Positions 1 to 11,200 of a stretch of DNA of 64,000 nt are shown here, in pieces; the first letter of the stretch is position 1; every line of letters begins with the position of its first letter. A program made the translations under genes and the position numbers. The stretch covers positions 2,945,821 through 3,009,820 of the forward strand of contig JAJEKV010000057.1 in NCBI GenBank assembly GCA_021234155.1, given 5' to 3'. The notes beneath the pieces are model-generated. The model saw only the letters and a program-made list of their open reading frames with translations. It was not told the DNA's origin and did not search any database. Origin of the DNA: Isoetes taiwanensis. Taxonomy: Eukaryota > Streptophyta > Lycopodiopsida > Isoetales > Isoetaceae.

Positions 1-1229
1 CAACAGTATGGCCAAATATTTGCTCACCCTGTTCGTTAAAGTTTGATGCCCAAACTTCTCCAATTGAATCTGTTAATTTCGCGGAAAACATATCTGGTAA
101 TATTGCAACAGAAGTGTGGTTTAGTGTAATTGAATATAAGTTTTTTAGGAATACCTTTTGGATGTTTCAGTGTTCATGTGGCATGGGTTGCACCAGAAGT
201 GAGAGCCTCTTTCGATTACCTTCTTATGACATGAAGTGTAGGCCTGGTACCACATAGTTTGATCTGGATTGATGTAGCTTATGCAAGCTCGCACAATGAA
301 GTTTACAAGCTTTGTGGAGTAAAAAAGAATGAATAAATATATGGGAAGAAGATTGAAAGTAGAATGTTGTGGAAATGAAATACCTTGTCGTCAGTTACTG
401 CAAGTGCGTTAATATCAGCTAAGAATGTGTACATGTGATGAGTAGTCTCAGATGTTGAGGGTGTCTGGCAGCGGGGAAGTTGGGCTCCTGTGGATGTGTA
501 TGTTGATGTTTTTCCTTGGTTGTTGTACCTTCGAAATGCGATGGGTATTAGTAAATTAGTAGTTTTGTTGTAAGTATATAGAAGTTGAATCTATTACCAG
601 GAGCGTAGTTCATGTGCGACAGCAGTGTCCGGGTTGATCTCTACTATGCTCGTATTCGTTGTGGATAGGGTACACCTAGATGAAATCCTTTCAGTTCTTG
701 AAGAAGAGATATGAATTTATGATGTACCTTTGAAGTCATTGGCTCGAAGGTGTGTGATTGTGACTATTGGAGATTCTATGAGAATTGCGAATAATTCTTA
801 TCCAACTTGCAGAGCTAGTTCAGCCCACAAGGTTACACCGATGTTCTTTTGGCTGTAAATATGTGGTAGGATTAGTATGAAATAAGGAGTGAATTATTTT
901 GTGTATGTTGCAACGAAATACCTTTCGTCGAGAATTGTTATATCTCGTCTTGGAATCTCTTTGTTGTCCAGTTTTCTTCGAGTGACCCCTAGTGTGGACG
1001 CGCTAGAAAGAACTCCAATGACATCTGAAGGTGTTGTTCCAAACATTATGTGTAACGTAAGATTGCAATAGAAGGGATAGATCTTACTAATAAGGGTTCG
1101 TGAATTAATGTATGGCGCCAATTGATCCAGCTTGGTAAACTCTTGCCGCATTAAAGGTATTTCAGTGTTTCCTACATCATCGTCTATGGCTTGCTCTATG
1201 GTTGAAGTGATGTTCCACGTGAGCTCGTA
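1..1229 (-). pseudogene. RPA70 (RPA1)-like gene, 3' portion, broken
   Basis: Replication protein A large subunits bind single-stranded DNA through OB folds in replication and repair. Reading the minus strand leftwards, exon-like blocks match the middle and C-terminal OB folds. They include DVIGV followed by EIPRRDIT (about 900-1020), VTLWAEL (about 800-830), INPD before the ELRSW-type stretch (about 605-650), and NPDQTMWYQ then CHKK and WCNPC (about 185-260), which is the C-terminal zinc-ribbon region. GT-AG introns separate the blocks, for example one ending just before DVIGV. Damage: an in-frame TAA at 798-800 right after VTLWAELALQVG, one exon joint out of phase, and the first zinc Cys replaced by Tyr. 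The gene continues beyond position 1, and its 5' part lies at 12826-13250 across the CACTA. It could be a Helitron-encoded RPA instead of a host RPA1 paralogue. Family assignment is confident; pseudogene status is likely. Confidence 0.82.
1227..1229. repeat. Target site duplication GTA, left copy of the CACTA
   Basis: GTA directly precedes the CACTACTA terminus and is repeated at 12823-12825 directly after the other terminus. A 3-bp duplication is the family norm. Confidence 0.9.
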
Positions 1230-1259
1230 CACTACTACAGAAGAGGCCATTTGCGACGT
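1230..1259 (+). repeat. CACTA terminal inverted repeat, left
   Basis: Thirty bases beginning CACTACTA and ending TTTGCGACGT. They match the reverse complement of 12793-12822 at 24 of 30 positions, with all six differences in the middle. Confidence 0.9.
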
Positions 1260-1940
1260 CATTTGCGACGTCTTATCGACGTGATTAGGACGTCAGACGT
1301 CGCATGCACATGTTTTAATCACGTTTCCCGCATGTCGCAAACGACGTCGCCGTGGATTCGTCGCAGCGCGACGTCACGTCGCAGGTGCGACGTATCGTGG
1401 ACGTCTTTTACGTTCCACACACGTTTCTAATATGTTGATGTGACGTTTTATCAACGCTGCTTATATGTTCGTGTGATGTTCTCGTAACGTCGCAGAATAC
1501 TCTCAGAAACTGTCACATCAACGACGTGCTTTAGACGTCACCCGCGTTTTTCTCACGTCTTTAAGATGTTGCTTTTAAGTCGCAAAAACGTAGCAAATAC
1601 GTCGCAGGAACGTCGCTGTTATGTTTTCAACATGTTCCTTATATGCTTCAAAACGTCCCAAATACGTGGCAATTATGTTTTATTCATGTGTCATTTTTAT
1701 TTTATTATTTGAATGTCAAATATTTGTGGGCATGCCACGTGGCTTTTAGTAATGACGTTTAGTGACGTCTTATTGACGTAAGTTAGACGTCGCTAAGCAC
1801 GTTGCAAGCATGTTGCATTTACGTTTTTTTTTTTTTTTTTTTTTTTAAATTAATCCCATGACGTTTTCTTGCGACGCATGGCGTATATGACATGTTTTTG
1901 TTGCGACGTATATTAATTTTAATAAAAAAAAAGAAATTAA
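1255..1940. repeat. CACTA subterminal repeat region, 3' side
   Basis: Dense, imperfectly spaced copies of GCGACGT/ACGTCGC and variants such as GACGTC, ending near a T-run at about 1825-1846. In CACTA elements such short subterminal motifs are transposase-binding sites. Here the motif is CpG-rich and palindromic around ACGT. No coding signal is present. Confidence 0.8.
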
Positions 1941-2084
1941 TACAAAAATCACAATAATAAAGAATATTCATATATAAAAACAAAAAACCGATATATTAAT
2001 ATTATGTCACGTACAATACAAATATGTCATGAAGATAATCATATGCAAAATAAAGATACTAAAAGTTAAAAGAAGTCACCATGT

Positions 2085-5000
2085 TCATAAGACATCGTAT
2101 ATATGCTCATCATTAGAATTTTCAGAGTGGTCATTCTCAGATATTGTATCATCGTCACCGTCCTCGTCATCATCATCCTCAACATCGTCATCATCATTAT
2201 TATTGTCCTGGACAGCAGTAGAGCATTCACCTTGACGATGTAGTGCATCGTCAGCAAGGGCCCTATCAAGTTCTCCAACAGCATCCTAAAACATATTATA
2301 ACAAGCATCCAAATATAAATGAGAAAACAAACTATACAAAGTTAAATTAAAAATATGATAGAACAAGTCAAATAAAAAGAATCACTCACCTTACCATTCG
2401 ATGCTCTTGGCAAAGTACCATTAGCAGTTAGCCTTCGAAAGAGCTCGGTAGCTCCAAATTGACCTGCCACTTTAATGTACTCATTTGTGGGTCGAAAGCC
2501 ATATATTCTCTCCTATAGCGATACGACACATAAGTTGAAGAGTAGGAACATAACTTTAATGACAATGAAATCTAAAAAAAAAGGAACCTACAAATCTATA
2601 TATAAATGATGGTCTTCCACCAGAACCCAGGTGCGAGGGTTTACGAGTACTTTTTGTTGCTTTGTCCGTTCGTTGTGAATGCTTTTGCTCTGGATCCTTT
2701 GCTCGTTGCAATGCAATCTACAACCCATAAAAGAAAATTAGTTGGTGATTGAGCCTTATAACAAACGAAAGCGTATTAAAATATTTAATATACCTTGAAG
2801 TCGTGTGCACTTATATTCTCAGGTACAGGCACTTTTGACCAATCAAGGAAGTTCTTTTTGTCACTCTTTAGTTTCTTAATAATGTGTTCCCTGCATAAAT
2901 AACAACAATTAGAATAGAATAGAATAGAATAGAATATACATTAACGTCCCTCAGGCCGTGAGGCCCCCGGACTTGTGTAGCATCCTGCGAGCTCCCAAAA
3001 ATTAGGGTGCTGCCAACAAACAGACGCACATGATTATATAGCCTTCTAGCGGGCTTCACTTGTTCTTTTTATTACCCGCATCGTGCTTTTTAGTTGGCTT
3101 CTTTTGGCCATACACAATGCATCGTTATCAACAGCTTTGAGCTGTCCTTTGTGGGCCTTTCTGATTCGCCTCAGCCGTGCTTCTCAGATTATCAGACCCT
3201 TCTCTTTGGGCACCCCCCGGTGTCTAATTATCATCTCTTTTATAGCTTTCGCTACATCTGTAAGCGTCTCTTCTTTGTCCATCAGTGCTGGGAGTGGGAG
3301 GCCCACCTTGACCTTGTTAAATTTGGACCTTATGTCTGTGTAGACCGGACATTCTTTGACCATATGCCTCTCGTCCTCTATTTTGCTCAGATCACATAGT
3401 CGGCATATCCTCTCCCTTTCTGTCTATATTTCTCCACCTATCTTTCTCGATTAGGAGATCGTGGCTTCCCATTCTGAATCTAGCTAGCGTTCCTCTGTTG
3501 CTTCTACATAGCAGGTTGCTTTTGTATGTAATGTGTCCTATCTGCCCCCGTGGATTGAAGACTCCCAATAGCCATTCCACTTTTGGACCTGTATGCTGTG
3601 CCAGCCAACTTCTCATTGCCCTGTCCGTCCATTCTTCTTCCCATCCATTTGCTTGTATGATATGATTTAATTGCAACCCCATGTTTGCCGTCCACCTCGC
3701 CACATCGTTAAACCATCCCTTGCCTTTTACTATGTGTTGCTTTGCTGATTCCTCCATTGCTAGTGATGATAACTTATCCTCTTTCCCATAACTGTTATCC
3801 TTTATTAGGTACCTTATTGTTCTTTCCCATGCTCTCACCTCCATTGGTTTTTCTCCTGTTTCATATATGATTGTTGCTAATGATGTACCTGCTTTCACCT
3901 GGAATTCCTGTCCGTGCCACTGTCTCAGTATCCCTTCCTGTTTCTCCCATTTTTTCTCTGTTAGGCCCGGCCCCCACGTTTCACATCCGTACAGCTGCGT
4001 CGATGCGACTAATGTGTTAAACAGGTATGTTTTGATTTCCCAGTTGGTGATCCTGCTGTTAGTGCAGTAATTCATCATGGTATAATAGTTGCCCATCGCT
4101 GCCTGAAATCTGTTGTCTGCCCCTTTTGACCACTTCCCCCCGCCATGTGTGTCATAGCCCAAGTACCTGTACCCTGTGGTTTCCTCTAGATCTTGTCCCT
4201 TGTATTTGAAGGGTTTGTGCTTCGTCTTTGTACCGAAGGTCACTATTTTTGTTTTGTCCAGATTGACTGTTAAACCTGTCTCCAAACAGAACTCTTCTAG
4301 AATTTCTAACATTCTATGCATTCCTTTGACTTTGGTCGCCATCATACCTAGGTCGTCTGCGTATAGCATTATTGGGACCTTCGTTCTCCCTAGCATTGGT
4401 GCTTCCTTATCTCCTTCTTTCTCCTCGAAGAATTCCTGTAGGGCATCTATGTATATCCCAAAAAGCGTGGGTGATAATGGGCACCCTTGCTTTACTCCTG
4501 TGTCGCAATCTATTGCTTCCCCTTCCCCTCCCATTTTAGCATATACCTTCTGGTATAGTCTTGCGATTGCTCCCACCAACCCATCTGGTGCTCTTAATCC
4601 TATCAGTCTCAGAATGAGCTTATCTCTGGGTACTGTGTCGAAGGCTTTCCTAAAGTCCACAAAGCAGCATATGATTTTCTTGTTGTTCTCCTTTGCCTGT
4701 TCTATCATTATTCTTAAGGTCACTAGGTGGTCCGTAGTCGAGTATTCCGGTCGGAAGCCGGCCTGGCCTTGTGCTCTGAGTTTCCCTGTTTCCGCCCAGC
4801 TCTTCAGTTTTTGGTCTAGTGTTTTCCCAAACCATTTCGCAAATATCGAGCTAACCATGATGGTTCTATAGTTACTTGGCTCCTCTCTGCTTCCCCCCTT
4901 ATGAAGCGGGATTATCTTGTTGAACTGCCATCTTTCTGGGAGGCCTGAGTGTATTACCTCATTGAATATTTCTGTAATTATTCCTACTATCTGTGTTTGT

Positions 5001-7997
5001 ACACTTTTTAGCATCTCCGCTGTTAGCCCATATAAGTCCGGTGCTTTGTTATTTGCCATCCTGCTTAGTGCCCATGTAACCTCCTCTGTGGAGAAAGAGG
5101 GCTTGTGGCGGCCTTCTGGAGCCCAGATTGGTGCCGCCCCTGTTTTGTATAGGCGTTCCAGATATTTTGTCCAATCTATTTCTGGTTCCGTTTCTCCCCC
5201 TTCTTCTCTGTTGATGCCCCCTGCCCTTGTCCTTGAGCCTTTTTCATATTGTTCCAAAATTGCTTAGGCGTTTTCCAAATCCTCGGCCAGTCCCCATTGA
5301 TGGGCTTCGGTCTCGAGCTCTCTTCCTTTTTAGTATTTTGACATATTTGCTTCATTTCGTCTTTGTATGCCTCAGTTCCTCTTGCTTGTTTGGCTTTTCT
5401 TTCTCTGTTTCTCGCATGCCTCGTCGAACCATCTGATCTCCGGCGCCATAGCCCTTTTCCCTCTTTCTTTCCTTAGAATCTTCCTCCTTTGCCTCTTCCA
5501 AGAGGTCATTCATATCGTTCCCTCGTCCTTGATCCTGTTCCCCACTCTTTGTCTCTCATTCTCTTTACCACCGTGTTTATGAATATTCCCACTCTGCTTT
5601 CTCTGAATTTGACTACAAGTTTCTTCTGTTTAACTTCTCTTTGCCTTTCTTCTGCCTTTCCACTTATTGCTCTTATTTTGAGCGTGATGGGTCTGTGGCT
5701 ATCCCTTCCCCCTATCGGCCATTCTCCTAGCTCCATGTTCCCAATTTCTGCCATTGCTTCCTCGTTTGCTATCACATAGTCAACTATACTGTTTCCGTGC
5801 GCGTTTGCACTTGTGAACTGTCCTGAGGCTTGCCACCTTCTTAGTCCATTGCATATAATCAGGTCTGTGGCTGTACATACCTCTATCAAGGTTTCCCCTC
5901 TTGCTGTTACCTCTACTTTGTCTACCGTATTCCTCTGCCATTCGTCCCCCCTTCCGGTCTGTTTCCATTGTCCATCCTCATTGTCTATCCCTACTTTCTT
6001 TGCCTGTTCTTGCCCTGTTCTTGCATTGATATCTCCTATTATTATCAGCGGTCCCTTATCCCTGTGCCTCATGACCACTTCCCCCATGCTTATTAATTCC
6101 AACTTGTCACATTGCGGTGGGTAATACACTATTAGTAAATATAGTTTCTTATAATCAAGCATTACAATATCCATAAGCATATATCTTTTATTAATGTCTG
6201 TTTCTAGAATACATGCTTTCCTGACACTCCTATTCCTAATGTAGCAGGCTAGACCTGCACTTCCCCTACCTGCTTTGTAATTCTTTTCTCTCCAACATGT
6301 GAACAGTGTGTATCCTGGTTCGTCTGGTATCAAGAATAAGCAATCTAAAATAAACAAGTATCAAACTCATCAATAATATTTGCTTACCTTTTCCTCCTCA
6401 GATAACTACCCATCATGCGAGTTATAATTTTCCAATTGAAGTGTTTGTACTTTTTTATAGCAGGAAATTCCCGACGTAATGCCTCACGCACGTCTTCTAT
6501 TTCTCGTTGGTTGTAACCTCCAGGCCACTCCCCATCTAGACTAAATACGTGAGAAATTTTTACATCCACCAAATTGTATAACCTGTTGTAAAACAGATCA
6601 CCCCACGCGTTCCTTTCTGGAATGTGTTCACTACAATAAAAAGAAAAAAGAGTGTATGAAAATGGAGATCTTCATCATCTAAACTTAGCAAAAGTTTTAC
6701 ACTTACAAAGAAAACCTAGGGCCTTCATCCGGTTTTTCTCGTGCATCTTGAACGACCACCTCTGACTCATCTCGATCCTTTCGTTTCTTATGATGACTAC
6801 GTGTGTCATTACCAACTCCAACATCTTGTGGTCGTGCTCCACTTGATTTAGTCATGCAAAGTAAAACATTATTAAGAAGTGAATTAATGGCTTCCAACGA
6901 TCTAAAATAGTGTGATTCAAATTAAAAAAGATAATATAACCACCACAAAATTTATAAAACCAAAAGAATCAAATTAATTGCATCAAAAGCATCTACTTGT
7001 CAAACAAGAGGTGTAAACATGCATGCATAATAGAGTTTGTAAAGAAAAGTTGTAATTCTTATATAATAAAAAGAATGGGACATGAACATACTTTTGAAAG
7101 TCTTTTTCAAGGTTCCTTGTTACATGCAAGTTCGTACTTTTCCTCATGCGCCTACTACTCTCGTGCACGCTATTATCACTGCTACGTCTTGAAGCATCAA
7201 AACTTTGATGTTGTGGCATACTAGCCATAACATATGCCACTACTTGGCTAAGCATCTCGGCACTCAAACCAGCAATACAAGGAGGTGGTTGATTGTTGGG
7301 AGCTACTAGAATATCGCTTGGAGGTGGCCCTGAAAATGTGCAGTAATCCAGAATTTAAAAAATTACTACATGCAAACAGTGAGAAATTCATTGAATAAAT
7401 CTGAAAGATAGATAGGCACCGATCGCTCATTGTTATGTGGAGGTGGTCTCCTACCACTACCCGATTGATTGCCTTGAGAAAATTGTTGCCCTGCAATGTA
7501 TGATAAATATTATAAGCAATAAGGAGAAATAAACAAGTGAAATTTAAAGAATAAACCTGAAATGTATGTTATAAGCAATAACGAGAAATAAACAAGTAAC
7601 ATTAAAAAATAAACCTGAGATATGGTCATCGACTCGGTCATTAGTATATGGAGGTGGTCTTTCCCCACTACCACTACCACTACCGGGTTGAGTGCCATTC
7701 AAATGTGGTTGCCCTGAGATGAATATTGAAAGACTTTAAGCAATGATGAGAAATAAAAAGTGACTAGAGAGGAATTCATTGAATACACCTGGAGTGTGGT
7801 CACCCGATCGATCATTGTTTTGTGATAGCTGTCTATTCCTGGTCTTTCTATACTCTGAAAGCCAAAGAAATATTTTAACAAACATGGCATGGATTATAAA
7901 TAACATAGAAAAAACACATTATTACCACGCTGATGAGGTGCGCCTGCCGCTTGCGCTTCGGGAGGAAAGAGAAGGGACCATACAAATGTACATAAAG
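2085..7997 (-). CDS. CACTA second coding block: Gly/Pro-rich mini-exons, DNA-binding-type region, acidic C-terminus
   Basis: Exons I can define (plus-strand coordinates, read right to left): 7926-7997, 7789-7854, 7615-7713, 7401-7490, 7092-7329, 6707-6901, 6388-6630, then across the LINE 2794-2890, 2592-2717, 2390-2512 and 2085-2285, with TGA at 2085-2087. From 7854 leftward the phases agree with no internal stop. Order of the protein: a possible basic stretch (PKRKRQ in one frame), repeated Pro/Gly/Ser segments, a helical region with MLSQVVAYVMASM, a region with GEWPGGY and EDVREALRREFP that resembles the TNPA-like products of other CACTA elements, and a tail rich in Asp and Glu ending DEHIYDVL. 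The function, probably binding subterminal repeats, is inferred. The junction with the transposase is unresolved: 7926-7997 continues the transposase frame, but the following exons need another phase, so this may be a separate gene beginning near 8010 or an alternative splice. The donor of exon 7401-7490 reads AT in place of GT. Confidence 0.72.
2911..2935 (-). repeat. (ATTCT)5 tail of the LINE
   Basis: Five perfect AGAAT units on the plus strand, ATTCT on the LINE strand, at the 3' end of the LINE where a poly(A) or short-repeat tail belongs. Confidence 0.8.
3070..5257 (-). CDS. LINE reverse transcriptase with C-terminal zinc knuckle
   Basis: RNA-directed DNA polymerase used for target-primed reverse transcription. 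A long open frame runs 5257-3392 (621 codons). It shows the RT blocks in order: NNKAPDLYGLTAEMLK, GFRPEYSTTDHL, FVDFRKAFDTVP (motif A), GVKQGCPLSPTLF (motif B) and LYADDLG (YADD catalytic motif). A one-base shift near 3400-3430 then moves the frame into a Cys/His knuckle, CRLCDLS followed by HMVKEC (a CX2C...HX4C pattern). Similarity runs on to about 3070. The upstream stretch 5258-5505 carries the linker to the endonuclease with several stops, so the original product was probably one polyprotein. The RT type is unlike the usual plant L1/RTE sequences as I know them and looks closer to jockey/I-like or algal LINEs; that placement is an inference. Confidence 0.85.
5506..6357 (-). CDS. LINE endonuclease, APE/EEP family, N-terminally truncated
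   Basis: This nuclease nicks the target DNA that primes reverse transcription. Visible EEP motifs are GDINARTG (catalytic Asp/Asn region), SIVDYVIAN (Asp of the SxxDYxxA motif) and DSHRPI (catalytic His near the C-terminus). The first part of the fold, including the QET-type glutamate motif, is missing, and the first recognisable residues are LFTCWREKN. The open frame ends at 5506 and is followed by the RT frame on the same strand. The lost N-terminus makes it an inactive, 5'-truncated copy typical of LINE insertion. Confidence 0.8.
   Translation of the reverse strand: MFILDCLFLIPDEPGYTLFTCWREKNYKAGRGSAGLACYIRNRSVRKACILETDINKRYMLMDIVMLDYKKLYLLIVYYPPQCDKLELISMGEVVMRHRDKGPLIIIGDINARTGQEQAKKVGIDNEDGQWKQTGRGDEWQRNTVDKVEVTARGETLIEVCTATDLIICNGLRRWQASGQFTSANAHGNSIVDYVIANEEAMAEIGNMELGEWPIGGRDSHRPITLKIRAISGKAEERQREVKQKKLVVKFRESRVGIFINTVVKRMRDKEWGTGSRTRERYE
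7401..7854 (-). repeat. Tandemly duplicated mini-exons in the CACTA gene
   Basis: Three mini-exons (7789-7854, 7615-7713, 7401-7490; 66, 99 and 90 nt) have the same phase, lengths divisible by three and similar content. Each encodes a Gly/Ser/Gln-rich start, an RPPP segment (in the last two) and an Asn-Asp/Glu-Arg end. Their flanking introns also resemble one another around the donor, with TATTCAATG-like sequence. The next exon (7092-7329) opens with the related GPPPS. This is a series of exon-plus-intron duplications. Confidence 0.75.
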
Positions 7998-8287
7998 CTA
8001 CACAAAGCATGAGAAGCATCAGATTAAATATAAGTCCAGAAGAGGGGGACCAAAAAGTAAAAGTTCAAACCAAGTAGAAGGAACGACATAATAGTAGTTC
8101 GTGTTGAACAAAGATTGAATCCGAAGATTAATGCAACCACCACAAGCAACGTAACAAGTCCACCCATCTTATATGTCTATTCAGCCGTAAGAATGGAACT
8201 ACAATGCATGTAAGGAAGAAAAAGTAAGTAGCTAGAAATCAACTTCTTATTGAAAATAGATATTTAGAGAACTAATTCTGTGCATAC

Positions 8288-11200
8288 CTTCTTTACAACA
8301 CCTTGTGCATAGGACCATTCTACTGGAGTGATTAACTCACCCCTATTGGTTGCATCATGCAATGCACTGCGTATCCAATCTTGTGTCATCTTTTCTGGTA
8401 AGCTTTCATATTCATTTGGGAATGGAGCTCGTCGATTTAATTGTCTCCATGATTTTCTCTTTTGCTCTCTTTCTTTCTTTGCATTCTCATATCGAGCAAT
8501 CCATTTCTCCATCTCCTTGGCATTGTAAAGCAAGAAATTATTAACTTTAGCTCGAGCTTCTAGGGTAAATACCTTTTGGATGCCTTTACCCTCAGTCAAT
8601 TTACCCACATTCTTCTCTTCTTCTTCATCTGTCCATAGTCGAGGAGCTCCTGGATGCAAATCGGCAATGAACTCTGTCATATAAAATAGAGACTCCCGTG
8701 CTAACCACCCTTCAGCCATGCAGCCCTCAGGACGTGCCATTTGACGCACCATATCTTTCAAAACTTTCATGAACCTTTCCACAAAGAACATCCACCTTGC
8801 ATGAACGGTCCCTGCAAGTTCAATCTCTTCCACCAGATGCACTAAAAGATGAGGCTGGATATCTAGAAAACTTGTTGAGAACTCTTTCTCCAACAAGCAA
8901 CATGCTTCAACCATCTTCACCTTCATCTCTTCTATTTCATGCTTTGGGATTTGTTTTTGTGAAATCCACCTGCAAGAAATCTAATTTTAGAAGTAATTCA
9001 CATAATTATAGCATCAATATAGTGATATACAAATGCGTTCACCTTATAACCTTTGATAGTGTGCATATTGCTTCCAGAGGGCCTTTACTCAAAGAACCCC
9101 TAAAGGACAATGGCATAAAGAACTATTTTGAACATAACAAATGAAGTGTTAAATATAAGTACTATCAATATAAGGAATTGCACATGTGTACAATAAAGGA
9201 ATGCTTACATGAAGAAGCTTGTGCCAATCATGAGACTTAAGACCAGTAAGATCTCCAAGGGTGAGAATGCAGCGCCAGAAGGAATGCATAAAATCAGTTG
9301 GTGTTCGTAGGATCTTGATGTCACCAAGGACACCCTTCTGGTCAACCTTACTAAGAACCCATTTTGCATTTGGGGCATAGTTATCTTTATTGATCCATGC
9401 CTCTTTCTTTGTGTTTGTCAGCTCGAGATCCATCCTTGCCTTTGTCGTGTCTTTTTCACCAAAAATATGCTTCCACAAGGAGTTTCCTACGTTCTTGAAA
9501 ATATGCATCGGATCAAGAAGGTGTTGAATCAAAAGACTAGTCCAATACGGGAGTTCATAAAAAACTGATTTTCGTTTCATCCCATAAACTTCCTTTCCTT
9601 TTGCGTTATCCCAACGCTCACCCCATTCTCGGATTGTCAATCTTTTAGGGGAAGGTCTACTTTCTTGCAAGCCATTAAAATGCACAAGATCTTGTCGAAG
9701 GGGATGTGTGAGTGGCAAATATTTTCTAAGACCCTCATACACCACCTTATTTAGATGTGGAGAATGACGAGATTCTAGGTTTTCTCCACATATCATGCAA
9801 GCGTCATGACCTGCCACACTAAATCCTGAGCACTCGGCTAGTCCAGGATAGTCATGCATAGTCCATAGTAGAATACCTCGAAGTGTAAAAGACTCATCTT
9901 TATGTGCATCATAAACCTGAATGCCCAAATTCCATAAGTTTAATAACTCATCCACCACAATCTTGAGGTATACATCCAAGTGCTTTGGTTTCTTCTTCCC
10001 AGGAATCAATAGGGACAATATCATATGCCCACTCTTCATTAGCAACCATGGAGGTATATTATAGTTTACTAGCAATACCGGCCATGTAGACCATGATGTG
10101 GACTGCTTTCCAAAAGGATTTACTCCATCAGAAGCCAACCCTAACCGAACATTACGTGGTTCATTTTCAAACTGAGGCCACATCTTGTCTACATGCTTCC
10201 ATGCAGCACTATCACTTGGAAGCCGCATGATGTCATTAGTAGATGCATGTGTCGCTGTAAAGTCCATAAGACTAGCCAAAGACTTGCATCGAAACATCAA
10301 CTTCAACCTTGGGAGCAATGGGAAATGGCGTACCATTTTCTCTGGCACTTTCTTACCTTGCATATCATCTCTATACCTAGAGGCATTGCATACCATGCAA
10401 TGCGTAGTTTTGCTATGTTGTTCAGGAGGATAAAAGATCATGCAATCATTTGGACATGCATGAATGCCCTTGTAACCAAGGCCAGTTGCTTGAATAATCT
10501 TCTTCACATCATCTCGATGACTGGGTAAACTATTCCCCTCTGGAAGGATTTTCGCGTGCAACAACCTATCAAGAAAATGAAAAATAGACATGACAGACAT
10601 TAATAATTTATACAATTCCATTGGTAAGATTATAAATCTAAGCTGATACTAGGCCCATAATCATAAAGCTATACATACCTTAATAGATCGGATACACTTG
10701 TGTTGCTCCATTTGTACTTCGTTTGTAGATTGAGAATTAATAAACTAGCAGATAACCTGGATGTTCGAGAGCCTGGAAATAGATGTGTCTCCGCCTCCAC
10801 CACAATGGGCTCCTTATCATAAGAGTGTCGTGCAATCCCTTCATCATCAACACCTTCCTCGTATTCTAAATCATCCAAATCAATATCAGGAAGAGGATAA
10901 AGAGCCTCTAACATGTCAACCATCGGCTCTTCAGTACGAAACTCAAAAGGAGAGGGAGCATTTGTAGGTAACTCTTGTTCTTGTCTCATTGCGCTCTCGA
11001 GAACTTTCCTGTGCTTGGGATTGAGAACCCGTGGGTCAGGTCGAATATCCTACAAGAGATGACATCATACATTTTGGAATCAAAATTAGAAGAAAAAGAA
11101 GAGCATTACAAGATTTTTAATGTATATTAATGTATCATCAATATATATTAGTGACATACATACTAGGAATAATATGCGATGGATATAATGTCAATTCTTA

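Larger units (their letters stand above)
2911..6345 (-). mobile_element. LINE (non-LTR retrotransposon), 5' truncated, inside a CACTA intron
   Basis: On the minus strand the order is APE-type endonuclease (to about 5506), reverse transcriptase (5257-3392), a C-terminal Cys/His knuckle (about 3345-3410), a 3' UTR and a pentanucleotide tail. The left border is the tail at 2911-2935. The right border is near 6345, where endonuclease similarity starts without the N-terminal part of the domain. It lies between the CACTA splice donor at 6386-6387 and the acceptor just right of 2890, so splicing of the host element may be unaffected. I could not settle the target duplication. Confidence 0.85.

Noticed and set aside
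2066-2308. Met-rich minus frame and Ser-rich plus frame
   Set aside because: Alternate frames of the acidic C-terminal exon of the CACTA gene (2085-2285).
4176-4871. 231-codon plus-strand frame
   Set aside because: Antisense shadow of the LINE reverse transcriptase, whose catalytic motifs read on the minus strand.
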